From Xenopus tropicalis (lineage: Eukaryota; Chordata; Amphibia; Anura; Pipidae): a DNA stretch of 64,000 nt. The stretch is taken from contig NC_030683.2 of assembly GCF_000004195.4 (NCBI RefSeq), positions 74,495,764 through 74,559,763 of the forward strand. The letters are read 5' to 3'. The translations under genes were made by a program, and so were the position numbers. The number at the start of each line of letters is the position of its first letter. The stretch's first letter is position 1. Shown in pieces: positions 19,618 through 29,289 of the stretch. The notes below the pieces were generated by a model. It was not told where the DNA came from, ran no database searches, and saw only the letters and a program-made list of their open reading frames with translations.

Positions 19618-20735
19618 ATGGAACCCCAGGTTCACCAGAATATACTAGGTGAGGAAGTCCATGTAGACCCAGTTGAGGAAGACAATGACATGCCTGACTT
19701 GGAGATTAGGAGGGATAATTTTGCTTCAGAGCAGTTAATGGATCCCACACTGTTTAGAGCAAGGGCCAATGTAAAAATGATAGATGGAAAACCTATAGAC
19801 TCTGACTCTAGACCCTCTTGTCCCTACTTAGCCCTCCAAAATGACCTGCTATATCAGGTAGTAGAAAAGGGAAATGACCAGGTGGAGCAGCTGGTTGTCC
19901 CAAAACCATACCGGCGTATGGTACATAAACCTCGCACATAAACATGTGATGGGTGGACATTTAGGGGTAGAGAAGACAATGGAGCGAATTTTGCAATGGT
20001 TTTTCTGGCCAGGACTACATGGTGATTAGCATGCTAAAGAGTTGGTACATGTCTTTAGCAGGGTAGGAATCCCAAAGGAAATACTCACTGACCAAAGGCA
20101 CCCCGTTTATGTCCCGGGTCATGAAGGAGCTGTGCAGGTTGTTTAAAGTGGTCCAACTTCGCACTTCTGTATACCACCCCCAGACTGATGGGTTAGTGGA
20201 AATGTTCAATAACACGCTCAAAAGTATGCTTAAGAAGGTGGTAGACAAGGATGGGAAAAATTGGGATTACTTGTTACCCAATTTAATGTTTGCCATAAGG
20301 GAGGTCCCTCAATCATCTACGGGGTACTCACCGTTTGAGTTGCTATATGGTAGGCACCCAAGGGGCTTGTTGGACATAGCAAAGGAGACTTGGGAGGGAC
20401 AACCCACTCCCTTCAAAAGTGTCATTGAGCATAAATGCCAAATGCAGGACAGAATAACCGCGGTGATGCCCATAGTAAGAGAGCACATGGAGCAGGCACA
20501 AGAAGCCCAACAGAGGGTGTATAATAGGGGTGCCAGAGTACGCAATTTTTCCCCTGGGGATCGTGTACTAGTGCTAATATTACCCACCGTAGAAAGCAAA
20601 TTTTTGGCAAAGTGGCAAGGACCCTTTGAGATTCTTGAAAAGATTGGTGAAGTAAATTATAAGGTTCGCCAACCGGTAAAAGGAAACCTGAGCAGGTTTA
20701 CCACGTCAATCTTATAAAACCCTGGAAAGAAAGGA
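19618..20735 (+). pseudogene. Integrase region of the Gmr1-like element, internally deleted
   Basis: 19618-19941 encodes the linker and the region leading to the zinc-binding domain (PYRRMV). After a frame shift near 19925 the next block shows the HH half of the HHCC finger (HKHVMGGHLG) and FFWPGLHGD, then stops. The CC half and the first catalytic Asp region are gone. The text resumes at about 20030 with AKELVHVFSRVGIPKEILTD, containing the second catalytic Asp. After another frame shift near 20095, 20109-20717 contains YHPQTDGLVEMFNNTLK with the catalytic Glu, then a C-terminal domain with FSPGDRVLVL and LAKWQGPFEI (a GPF/Y-type module). No chromodomain is seen. Near 20690 a further frame shift breaks the final HVNLIKPWKER-like motif, which continues directly into the polymerase region. 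This physical order proves INT-RT. Confidence 0.8.
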
Positions 20736-22290
20736 TGTCATTATTCACCAAGCCTACTTCATCTCTAAGGGCAGAACCCCTAGTGCCAGAGGTTAAGGTG
20801 GCAGACTCCTTGTCAGACACTCAGAGGAAAGAAGTACAGACCTTTGTAATCAAGGATGTTTTTTCTGAGAAACCTGGACGAACCTCTTTGGAGAAGCATG
20901 ACATTATAACTGAACCTGGGGTAAGGGTTAACATAAAACCTTATAGGGTGCCTGAAGCTAGACGAGAAGCCATATCTCAGGAAGTTAAATAGATGTTAGA
21001 CTTGGGACTCATTGAGGAGTCACATAGCGATTGGTCCAGTCCCATTGTCTTAATACCTAAACCGGATGGGAGCTTGCACTTCTGCAATGACTTTCGAAAA
21101 TTAAATACTGTCTCCAAATTTGATGCCTACCCTATGCCTCGTGTGGACGAGTTAATTGAGAGACTAGGGACGGCTAGATACCTGACAACCTTAGATTTGA
21201 CCAAGGGCTATTGGCAGATTCCCCTGATGAACCAAGCCAAAGAGAAAACCGCTTTTAGTACTCCCGAAGGTCTGTTCCAGTATGTAGTGTAGCTGTTTGG
21301 GTTACATGGAGCCCCGGCGGCCTTCCAACGTACCATGGACCAAATCTTAAGGCCCCATAGGCAGTACGCAGCAGCGTACCTTGATAACGCGGTTATCCAT
21401 AGCTCGGATTGGCAATCACATCTACCTAGGGTACAGGCCGTGCTTGATTCTATACGAATGGCTGGACTGACAGCTAACCCAAAAAAATGTAGCATAGGCC
21501 TGGAAGTATTTGGAGTATAACATTGGTAGAGGGCTAGTTAAGCCTCAGCTTAACAAGGTGCAGGCAATTCAAGACTGACCTAGACCAGTCACAAAAAAAC
21601 AGGTTCAAGCTTTTTTGGGGGATAACTGGTTACTACAGACATTTCATAGCTAACTTTGCCACTATAGCTGTCCCTCTGACTGACCTTATAAAAGAGACCA
21701 AGTCCATAATGATCAAGTGGAACTTTGAGGCAAAACAGGCCTTTCAGACCCTGAAAAAAGCCTTATGTAGCCAACTAGTACTGATAACCCCAGACTTCAC
21801 ACAGAAATTTATTGTGCAGACTGATGGATCCGATGTGGGAGTTGGAGCAGTACTGTCCCAAATCAGAGAGGGTGCAGAGCATCCGGTGGTTTTCCTGAGT
21901 AAAAAGCTGAACATCCATGAGAGAAACTATGCTACAGTAGAGAAGGAATGCTTAGCAGTTAAATGGGCGCTGGAGGAGCTTAGATACTATCCGCCAGTTT
22001 ACATTAGTTACTGACCACGCCCCCCTTAAATGGATGTGTGAAAATCGGGAAAAGAATAGAAGGGTGAAAAGATGGTTCCTGGCCCTTCAGAACTACAAGT
22101 TCACAGTGGAGCATAGACCGGGGGCCCAGCTGGGGAATGCAGATGCCATATCCCGGGTACACTGTCTTGAGGCTAGTTGTGTTCCGACCCCTACGTCGAA
22201 ACAGAGGGGGAGGATGTGTGAGAGAAATGCTGGGTTAGAGGTGGAAGGTGTGTATATTTCTCCCAGATTTCTCTCTTATATATATTAAGC
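20735..22290 (+). pseudogene. Reverse transcriptase-RNase H of the Gmr1-like element
   Basis: 20735-21520 is one frame broken by TAG codons at 20990-20992 and 21290-21292. Polymerase motifs are LGLIEESHSDWSSPIVLIPK, FCNDFRKLN, TLDLTKGYWQIPL (first catalytic Asp, 21194-21196) and FGLHGAPAAFQR. The active-site box is YLDN (21377-21388) in place of YLDD, abolishing a metal-binding Asp. After a frame shift near 21515, a nonsense TGA near 21575 and another shift near 21620, the tether QVQAFLG...GYYRHFIANFA is followed by RNase H: IVQTDGSDVGVGAVLSQ (catalytic Asp), VEKECLAVKWALEEL (Glu) and, after a shift near 22000, TDHAPLKWM and GNADAISR. The frame then runs through the polypurine tract into the LTR. 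It would convert the genomic RNA to DNA in a capsid; this copy is dead. Confidence 0.85.
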
Positions 22291-22833
22291 TCCAGGGAAA
22301 GTATGTCAGCAGTGAAAGAGTGTTCTTTCACTGCATTTGGCTTTTGGAAAAGCCGGTAAAAAGGGCCCTGGAGTGAATGGAAGTGAGCGGGTGGGACTTC
22401 CATTCACCAGGCTAATCCAGGTTTTGGTGAAGCCTGGCTAAGCAGTGGCCTCGTTAGGCTTCAGGGGAAACCCTTTAAACATGATGTCTGCAGAGTTACT
22501 CACTCTCTCCCTTCCTGGGGAACTGCCTGCATGCAGTAAGGAGAGAGCTGGACATAGTGAGTAACCAAACAAACTATTGTTGTTTTTTGTAGAGTTGGAT
22601 GCTAGATCCTCTCTATTGCATAGAGAGTGAGCTCGTGTGTGTTAGTTAGAGCCGGACAGGCTAGGATTTATTTTTATGATTTGTTTTCTGATGTACTCCT
22701 ATGTGCCGGTTATCTGTGAATAAAGCTGACTGCGGTCAGCTTAAACCTATATGCTGGGTGTGAGCTCTTGTTTCTGAGACCAATCTGATCCCTGCAATCT
22801 GCCTAAACCCCAAGAGACTGCACCGTTTGGTCA
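22215..22833 (+). repeat. 3' LTR of the Gmr1-like element
   Basis: Directly after the polypurine tract GAGGGGGAGGA the LTR starts TGTGTGAGAG and appears to end CACCGTTTGGTCA, giving TG...CA ends and about 619 bp. Inside are a TATATATA box (22278-22285), the polyadenylation signal AATAAA (22719-22724), and just after it a small stem GCTGAC/GTCAGC (22725-22730, 22735-22740). No 5' partner LTR exists in the window, so the right boundary rests on the CA terminus alone. Confidence 0.65.
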
Positions 22834-23834
22834 ATAATATATATATATTTCTTTATTATATAAAACAACAGACCTGTAAAGGTTTTATGCTAGCTGGTTG
22901 CTATGGGTTACTTTTTCACTGACTTGCTGCAGTAATATATTATGATATATATTTATAGATGTGAATTTTTCTATACATATTCCTAGGTATTTTCTAGCAT
23001 TTTTGGTGTTGAGTGGCTATTTTTAAGTTTGTGGAAAACACTGGGGAATGTCTTACCAAGAGTTAGTTGCATTGATTCCACCCCAAATGCTAACCTTCTG
23101 AAAAAGCAAAGCCCATAAGGGAAAAGTGTTTATGCTGCTTTCAGATACTTGTATGCAAGCCCTTAATTTTGTGGAAGCATTCTAGCAGTTTCATAGCTTA
23201 TGAATGAGAATAGCTGAATACTTGCTCAAGAGCATCTTAAAGGAGGCAAGAGCTTGCACTATGCACACCATTACAGGATTAAATAAAGTTGTACCAGAAT
23301 AAATATATAAACATTGAACCTTGCACTGAGTTTAAAACAATAGTGGATTTTAATACCTACTTATTCTTGCCAGAATAGTATAACTATTAGATTAACTTTT
23401 GGTCTATGACCGCATCACCAGAATTTCACTTGCTAATGTCTCCAGAGTTGCGCATGGAACACATAATTGTGTGAATGAAGTGCCTTTCTGTCTTTCTGTA
23501 TTGTTAGTAGAAGTGATAAAGGAACAATGTATGTTACAGTGTGCATTCTCAAATAAAAATAAGAAAATGAGTTATGGTATGAAGACTGCAGTGTGTCAAT
23601 TGTAAATAAATACAATGTGAAGAAGAAAAGGACTTTTTATTTCAAAATATAATTATGACTCTTTAGCATACATGTATAAAGTTGAACTCAGTTTGTCAGA
23701 GCAGGCTGAATGGGTGCATGGCTGCAAATACTTTTGAGAACAGTGTTAGCACACACTCAATTTTGCATCCATTTTAGCACTTTGAATTTCATAAATAAAC
23801 CCTATTTTGTTAATTTAAAAATGTGCCTAAAAAT
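22834..23834. other. Unassigned stretch
   Basis: Begins with AT-rich sequence (TATATATATTTC). GCTGGTTGCTATGGGTTACT (22893-22912) looks like a remnant of a GTTGCTATGGG-type MITE. No gene; a 68-codon frame at 23399-23605 has no domain. Confidence 0.4.
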
Positions 23835-24071
23835 TAGTGATGAGTGAAGCTATCCCATTTTACTTTGCCGAAAAATTAGCAAAACTGCTAAAAAATACAT
23901 AGAATGGCTGAAGATTAGTGAAACATGGCTACCGCATGACTTTTTTTACGTGTGCTTCATTTTCGTGACCACAACATTTTTGACATTTTTGTGACCACTA
24001 CAGTTTCATGAAAAATTGTAAAATTTGGAATTTCGCTGCAAAATGACAGGTGAAAAATGCACTCATGAGTA
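23835..24071. mobile_element. MITE of the TAGTGATGAG family, with 8-bp target duplication
   Basis: Starts TAGTGATGAGTGAAGC and ends CACTCATGAGTA, with internal TTTGCCGAAAAATTAGC and CGCTGCAAAATG motifs of this family. Flanks CTAAAAAT (23827-23834) and ATAAAAAT (24072-24079) agree at 7 of 8 positions, consistent with a hAT-type insertion. Non-coding. Confidence 0.65.
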
Positions 24072-24299
24072 ATAAAAATGCAGTATAAAAAACTGCAGCT
24101 TTGGAATGGGAATGCACCATTGGAATCTGTGAACACAGTCACTGCCAAAAAGAGAAGAAATATTGCAAAAAAAAGTATGTGTCCGTCCAAATGAAATTTG
24201 GACTTTTTTTTAAAGCCTCAAAGCAAACATGCTCTGCTTTTCACAGTTTTATTTTACTCCCTTTCAAGCCAATTAGAAAGATAGCATGCTAGAAAATGA

Positions 24300-24560
24300 T
24301 CCAGCCTAGACCAGTAGGTCTGATAACCAGGATAGGAATGGAATTGTCTGCAATTAACCAACGTGTAACTGCTCCCCCTGGACATGTGGTCTGGGGCTGA
24401 AACAGATCCTTCGTCTATGAGAAAAGCACATAACCTGGCCGCAGTCCATGTTTACATGGGAGACTAAGTTTCTTTCCAGTCAAACATTCCTGCTTAAAGA
24501 TAAGCCACCCTTCCCTTGGCCTCCCAATTACTACAGTCCATTTTTACATCTCAGCAGTAA
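24300..24560. promoter_or_regulatory. Candidate regulatory block (unproven)
   Basis: Repeat-free, mixed-composition sequence with CAATTAACC, a TGTTTAC forkhead-like core (24450-24456), GCTCCCCCTGG and AATTACTACAG. It stands out from the AT-rich flanks. The call is inference; no conservation data are available here. The rest of 24080-25765 shows no gene, only AT-rich unassigned DNA. Confidence 0.2.
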
Positions 24561-25326
24561 AGGGACAGGCAATTTTTTTCTAACAGACACCTAAAGTATA
24601 TTCCAAACCAGGCTGCATGGTTTTGTTGTGCTGGATTTTAAGTAATGCAGTAGGATGCTAATTTCATATTAGAAAATTTACCAACATATGAATTTCATTT
24701 TATTATATTATTTAATAATATATTTACCTTTACTGCTTAATAAATTGCCTTTCCTTCTTACATTACTTCTTTTTTCCAGAGACGTCTTCACTTTAACTGG
24801 CACACGAGGCAGCTCTAAGAAGTAAAAAAGAAATCAGGTTATTGTACATTGTGCTTTCTGACACCAGATATGCACTTTCAATCAGTAGCCTGGGATTATT
24901 TACCCTTTCAAAACTCACCTAGGAATTTAAATCAAAATTGTTTCTCCCAGCTCTAATTACAGTTGTTATATCCAGAACCATACAGGTCCTGTTGGGCACC
25001 ATTTATGTGTGCGCATTTTTATAGGAAACATACATAGGCAAATAAAGTACAACATTTTAGCCTAGGCTGCATCGGCTTTATTCAGACCTGCTTAACAAAA
25101 CCCAAAAACCAAGCTAGTGGAACATTAGTGAAAGACAGGTATTTTCAATTAATTATGTTTTACAGTTACTTTCTCAGCTCTTTCAGTGTGGACTGTGCAA
25201 CCTTTTCCTCACAAACAACAAGCTGTTAAATCATCTTTTCTTCTTCTTAATACATCCCAGTACCTGACTTTAAGGATTACTCATCAACTTCATCAACACA
25301 ATATTTCACCCCTTTGTAATCACAAG

Positions 25327-25363
<37 letters not shown>
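25327..25363. repeat. (AT)n microsatellite
   Basis: AT dinucleotides interrupted once by TT. A plus-strand frame across it (25186-25512) is an artefact. Confidence 0.9.
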
Positions 25364-25765
25364 GGTCATCCTTGTGTATGACCATGTTTGAGCCAACTTA
25401 CACATATTATTTGCAAGCAACACCAATCAACACCCTTCCAATGTTATCCTTAAGACAGATGTGCTCTCCTCATATGTTTTCTATGCTACAAAAAAAGTGT
25501 TTTGCTTTGTAAAACGTAATGTTCTACTAGACTGCAGCATTTACTGCCTCTTTAAATAATGAAAAACTAGTAATAGTGATGGCTTTAGTGAGGAACACTG
25601 AATGTCAATGCACAGAATGCTCCTGTAGCTTTTGTTGGATCTTGGGCTTTACTTTTCCTCAGCAGCTGGGGAGTCACAGGTTAGCTATGGTTTTTTTTTA
25701 AACTGTTGATCTCATCCTTGTATTACATTAGCTTTCTAAATATGCAGTATAATAAACAAAATAAG

Positions 25766-26056
25766 TAGCGATGAGTGAATTTTTTCACCATAAATTCGCG
25801 GCAAAATGTGGACAAAAAATTAGCTGAGAAAAAAAACTCCAACTGGCTTTAATGTATTTGGAGTGAGCAAAAAGTTGTGCATGTAAAAAAAAGTTTCGGG
25901 CATAAGAAAAAATTGACTCATGGTAGAAGTGAAAAAAAAAAAACACGCGCATTGACTTCAGTGCATTTAGCTAATTTTTCACCTTTGAATAAGAATTTTT
26001 CAGCAGATTTGTGAATATTACAAGGAAGTGAAACAGGAAAGATTTGCTCATCACTA
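25766..26056. mobile_element. MITE of the TAGTGATGAG family, 8-bp target duplication
   Basis: Left end TAGCGATGAGTGAATTTTTT, right end TTTGCTCATCACTA. Flanks AAAATAAG (25758-25765) and TAAATAAG (26057-26064) agree at 7 of 8 positions. The interior contains CGCGGCAAAATG and a poly(A)-rich tract. Non-coding, 291 bp. Confidence 0.75.
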
Positions 26057-26064
26057 TAAATAAG

Positions 26065-26624
26065 TGGATTAAGGCATCATTAACTCTTTATTAAATCAGG
26101 CAGAGGAAGTCCATACATCTGAGCTAGAGCCAAAATATGTTGCTGCTTTTGTAGCATTGATTTTGAGTAAAATCTCTTTTTGTGTCTCTAGCAACAAGCT
26201 TGTTTATTTTATCTTTATAGCCTGATGTTTTATTTTTATTGAGTCACCTCAGAAATTGCTCTGTATTTTTTTTATTGTTCCTGAGTTGTCTAGGTTCCTA
26301 ATAAGAAAAAAAACTGACGAAGGGAGCAACAGATGAATTGATTAAAAATACTGAATGTGAATTGGAACATAGCTCTAGCTAATAGAGAAAATTAATTGTT
26401 TAATTACAGATCCAAGAGCTTAACTAGGTTATTAATCCTTGATGACTAATTTCAGTGCATGCATTTCATTAGCCAATAAAAAGCAAAGCTGTGGGGAAAT
26501 TAAAAAGCACTGTCCACCTACATATTAGACTATGATATGCATTTGTATAATGAAGCCAAAACTGAAAAGCATGTCTTTAGTTTCAGTAACCTGCACTTTT
26601 GATTAGAGTATTGTATATTGTTGT
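26065..26624. promoter_or_regulatory. Candidate regulatory block rich in homeodomain-like motifs (unproven)
   Basis: Repeat-free, with GAATTGATTAAAAA, AAATTAATTGTTTAATTACAG (26390-26410), GGTTATTAATCC and CATTTCATTAGCCAATAAAA. Several TAAT/ATTA cores, one ATTAATCC (bicoid/Otx-like) and one CCAAT box. No reading frame. The interpretation is inferred from composition alone. Confidence 0.2.
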
Positions 26625-26629
26625 GCAGG

Positions 26630-27570
26630 GCCGCCATCGGGGGTAGAGGGGGTACAGTTTGCCGGACCCCATGAAATCTTCTTTCTTAGAGGGGGACCAG
26701 GAGCATTGCGGAAGTTATGCAAATTACGTAAGTTAAGTATAAAGTTACGCAAAACCTATATCGTTTATGTAACTGCCTAGAAACCTACGGAACTTGCCTA
26801 GACATTGAAGTAACTTGTGTATCAAGAAAAAACAATGCAGAGAAGCTTTGCAGGGACAAACTCCACTGACCACCAACAAATTAAAAAAACTTAAGGTAAA
26901 TTCCACTGCCCCCAATAAACTGACTGAAAATTCATTATTCATTTTAACTATTTATATGAACTTCTTCTTATTGAGTAACATCAGCTGTTTATATAAGAAT
27001 CCATTTAATTAATTATATGAGTGTCTCCTACATGAACTTTACAGCAGGGGAATGGTTATTGAGCCCCACAGCATCATCATTAACATAATTTATGCAAAAA
27101 CTTATGTTACTTTTAAAGAAAGGTGTGTAACTTATGTGTAAACTCCACTGACCCCTTAATCAAAATACTAACATATTAGCACATTAATTATATTTCTTAT
27201 TTTTATGAACTACTACTGACTAGTTATTGGGCCCCATAGCAATATCACTGGGCCCCTAAACTTACGCAGTTTATGTAACTTATGCAAAAACTTACGTTAC
27301 TTTCAAAGAAAGCCTAGGGCGCCCTGCCGACTTGGCCTGCCTCTGTCGCAGAGCAGGGGCAGGAAGGTGGGAAGGGGTTAAACTTAAGGCAAACTCCACT
27401 GACAACCAATAAACTGAATGACTAATTACCATATTAATCAGTTGAACTCTTTATATGAACTGCTTATTATAAAGTAACATCAGATGTTTATATTGGACAC
27501 AATAGTTTGATACTGCGCATTTGTGTTCATGGGGGGGCCCCATATAAATAACTTGCGTAGGGCCCAAAAT
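26630..27570. repeat. Composite repeat with internal duplicated modules
   Basis: Starts at CAGGGCCGCCATCGGGGG, a boundary common to Xenopus repeats, and ends near GGGGGGGCCCCATATAAATA. Two modules share CACTG..CCCAATAAACTGA, TTTATATGAACT and AGTAACATCAG.TGTTTATAT (about 26893-27000 and 27389-27500). Two others share TTATTG.GCCCCA.AGCA, ATGCAAAAACTTA.GTTAC and AAAGAAAG (about 27058-27125 and 27226-27312). TTAYG(T/C)AA-like words recur throughout. No coding capacity; 65-codon frames on both strands are chance. Confidence 0.6.
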
Positions 27571-27604
27571 TTTGGATGGCTGATCTGTGGCTATGCATTA
27601 TATA

Positions 27605-27785
27605 CACAAACAGGGTAGGACTGGTCCGCCGGGACACCGGGAAAAATCCCGGTGGGCCCCGGTGGCCCAGACCCGACTCCCAATGCGTTAAATTACGCGC
27701 ACTCTGGGAAGGACGTTGGGTGGGGGCCTGGGACCTTGCTGAATTTTTTTTTGTATATCCATGACAGGTGCAGTGTTGAGCCTGC
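27605..27785. repeat. GC-rich Xenopus-type repeat fragment
   Basis: GGACTGGTCCGCCGGGACAC, AAAATCCCGGTGGGCCCCGG, ATGCGTTAAATTACGCGCAC and TTTTTTTGTATATCCATGAC are phrases I know from a common Xenopus repeat. The GCGTTAAATTACGC part is itself near-palindromic. Overlapping frames on both strands (27527-27915) are by-products of its GC content. Confidence 0.55.
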
Positions 27786-28882
27786 AACCCTTACCCCCCC
27801 CCCCATTAAACCCCACACCCCTAACCCTTTCCTGCCAAACAACATATTTGGACACTGTAGCTGGGAAGAGAAGGCCGCAGTTATTTATTTATTAACAATA
27901 AAACTTATCTGTTAACATCTGTAACATTATTTACTTGTAACAAAACCGTTTGTATAACAAACATTTACAGTAACCAGCAATCCTTACTTGCCTCCAAGGG
28001 ACTGGCCCTGTGCCCAAATGTAATGCCTGGTTCCTGCCTCCTTTTCCCCCAACCTAAACTGAGGCTAGCTGCCTTCCAATCAGGACCACAGGCCAACCGG
28101 GTTACACTCTTCTTGACAAGTACCCCATAAACTTCCCCCTGGGGGCAAGGAGTAAGGTACCATCTACAACAACCCACTTCTATAAGGGAGGGAGGGTGGG
28201 ACGTTGCAAGCTGCTGATCCTCCTGCCGTCTGGAAGGTAGGACTGCCCCTTAAGAGCCCCTCCCCCTGCTATGATGCCCGGGAAATATCCAAGGCTCTCA
28301 ATGGCCAATAAAGAGGAAGGAGGAAGGGGGAAGGGGGGCAGTCTGCCCTCCTAGCCCCATCATGCCCTGCTTCCCTACACTATGCTCCAGGTCATTCAGC
28401 CCCATTAGTAAAACCAAAGTAAACTGCTGCCAACAAGTTACCAAAGGAACAAGGCCTCATTTGTCATTTACTAAAGTGATCAACATGATCCCTAGCATCT
28501 AGGGAGCATCATTTGGTAATGAAACCTCTCAGCCTGTTTGATAAACTTGTCATAGACACAACGTCCAGACACAGGGTACACTGGTAGTACCAACAGGCCA
28601 AGGGTCAGCCTCAAATGACTTGTGAATCAGATACCAATGCCATTATCAACGGGCATTGGTGACCCATAAGTGATGCCATCCCAACTTTAAAAAGCTTTTT
28701 TCAGATTATAACTGCTTTACTAAAATGGACAATAATTTGAATGCAAAGTAGTGAATTGCTTGTGAATTGCAGTGGGTGGCTGCAAAGACTAGTATATGAC
28801 GTGTATTTACATGTAGTGTTTTGTTACTAAGTGAAATTCAATAAATAATTAAGAGACCAAAACTATAAAATCAAGGTAATTA
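27786..28882. other. Unassigned GC-richer stretch
   Basis: 27950-28380 is clearly richer in G+C than its surroundings, with pyrimidine and purine runs. A 70-codon minus-strand frame (28177-27965) has no domain. It may be an old repeat I do not recognise; a CpG-island promoter seems unlikely as CpG is sparse. It contains the G4 motif at 28186-28200. Confidence 0.35.
28186..28200 (+). other. Predicted G-quadruplex motif
   Basis: GGGAGGGAGGGTGGG: four G-triplets with single-nucleotide loops, the arrangement known to give the most stable parallel quadruplexes. A second purine-rich run, GAAGGGGGAAGGGGGG, follows near 28323. Confidence 0.6.
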
Positions 28883-28890
28883 TAACTAAT

Positions 28891-29143
28891 TAGGGATGCA
28901 CCGAATCCAGGATTCATTTCGAGATTGCCAAGATTCTGCCCTTTGTGTCAGGATTCCCATTTAACCGAATCCACGCTCCTGACCAAACCAAATCCGAATA
29001 CTTAAACTTACGTAAACACAGAAGTTGAAAATTTGACCCTTCAGGGACCTAATGTGCGATTCATATTTGGTATTCGGACGAATCTGTCACTAAGGATTCG
29101 GGTTTCACCCAAATCCGAAAAATGTGGATTTGGTGCATCCCTA
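28891..29143. mobile_element. hAT-type MITE (TAGGGATGCACC), intact with perfect 8-bp duplication
   Basis: Termini TAGGGATGCACCGAATCCA and TGGATTTGGTGCATCCCTA are inverted repeats with one mismatch in 19. TAACTAAT flanks it on both sides (28883-28890, 29144-29151), exactly the 8-bp duplication made by hAT transposases. The 253-bp interior has no ORF and carries repeated CCGAATCC/GGATTCGG words. Sister of the element at 13962-15296. Confidence 0.9.
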
Positions 29144-29289
29144 TAACTAATGCCTATAAATTCAGCACTAAACTTTTATGATACGTACTTTTTATTCCAT
29201 TTTTTTTTTTTTTACAATACACACATAACGTGCCTTTTTCAACTTATTTAAGCTATTCACTCTCTTTAGGCTGCCCTTTTCAATACTCA

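Larger units (their letters stand above)
18311..22833 (+). mobile_element. 5'-truncated Gmr1-like Ty3/Gypsy retrotransposon with integrase ahead of reverse transcriptase
   Basis: The order of recognisable domains on the plus strand is SCAN-like capsid (about 18683-18866), CCHC knuckle (19070-19111), aspartic protease (about 19220-19480), integrase (about 19880-20730), reverse transcriptase (about 20800-21520), RNase H (about 21700-22160), polypurine tract (22201-22214) and 3' LTR (22215-22833). Ordinary Ty3/Gypsy elements place integrase last; integrase before polymerase is the Copia-like order known in the deuterostome Gmr1-like group, first seen in cod. A SCAN-related capsid is also a property of that group and the proposed source of the tetrapod SCAN domain. 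No 5' LTR, primer-binding site or gag start is present. Frame breaks, at least four nonsense codons, a deletion in integrase and a mutated polymerase active site make it non-autonomous. Confidence 0.85.

Noticed and set aside
27527..27915. Overlapping ORFs in three frames
   Set aside because: Lie in a GC-rich repeat, where stops are rare on both strands.
27950..28380. CpG-island promoter
   Set aside because: GC-richer than its flanks but CpG dinucleotides are few, and no first exon or gene follows.
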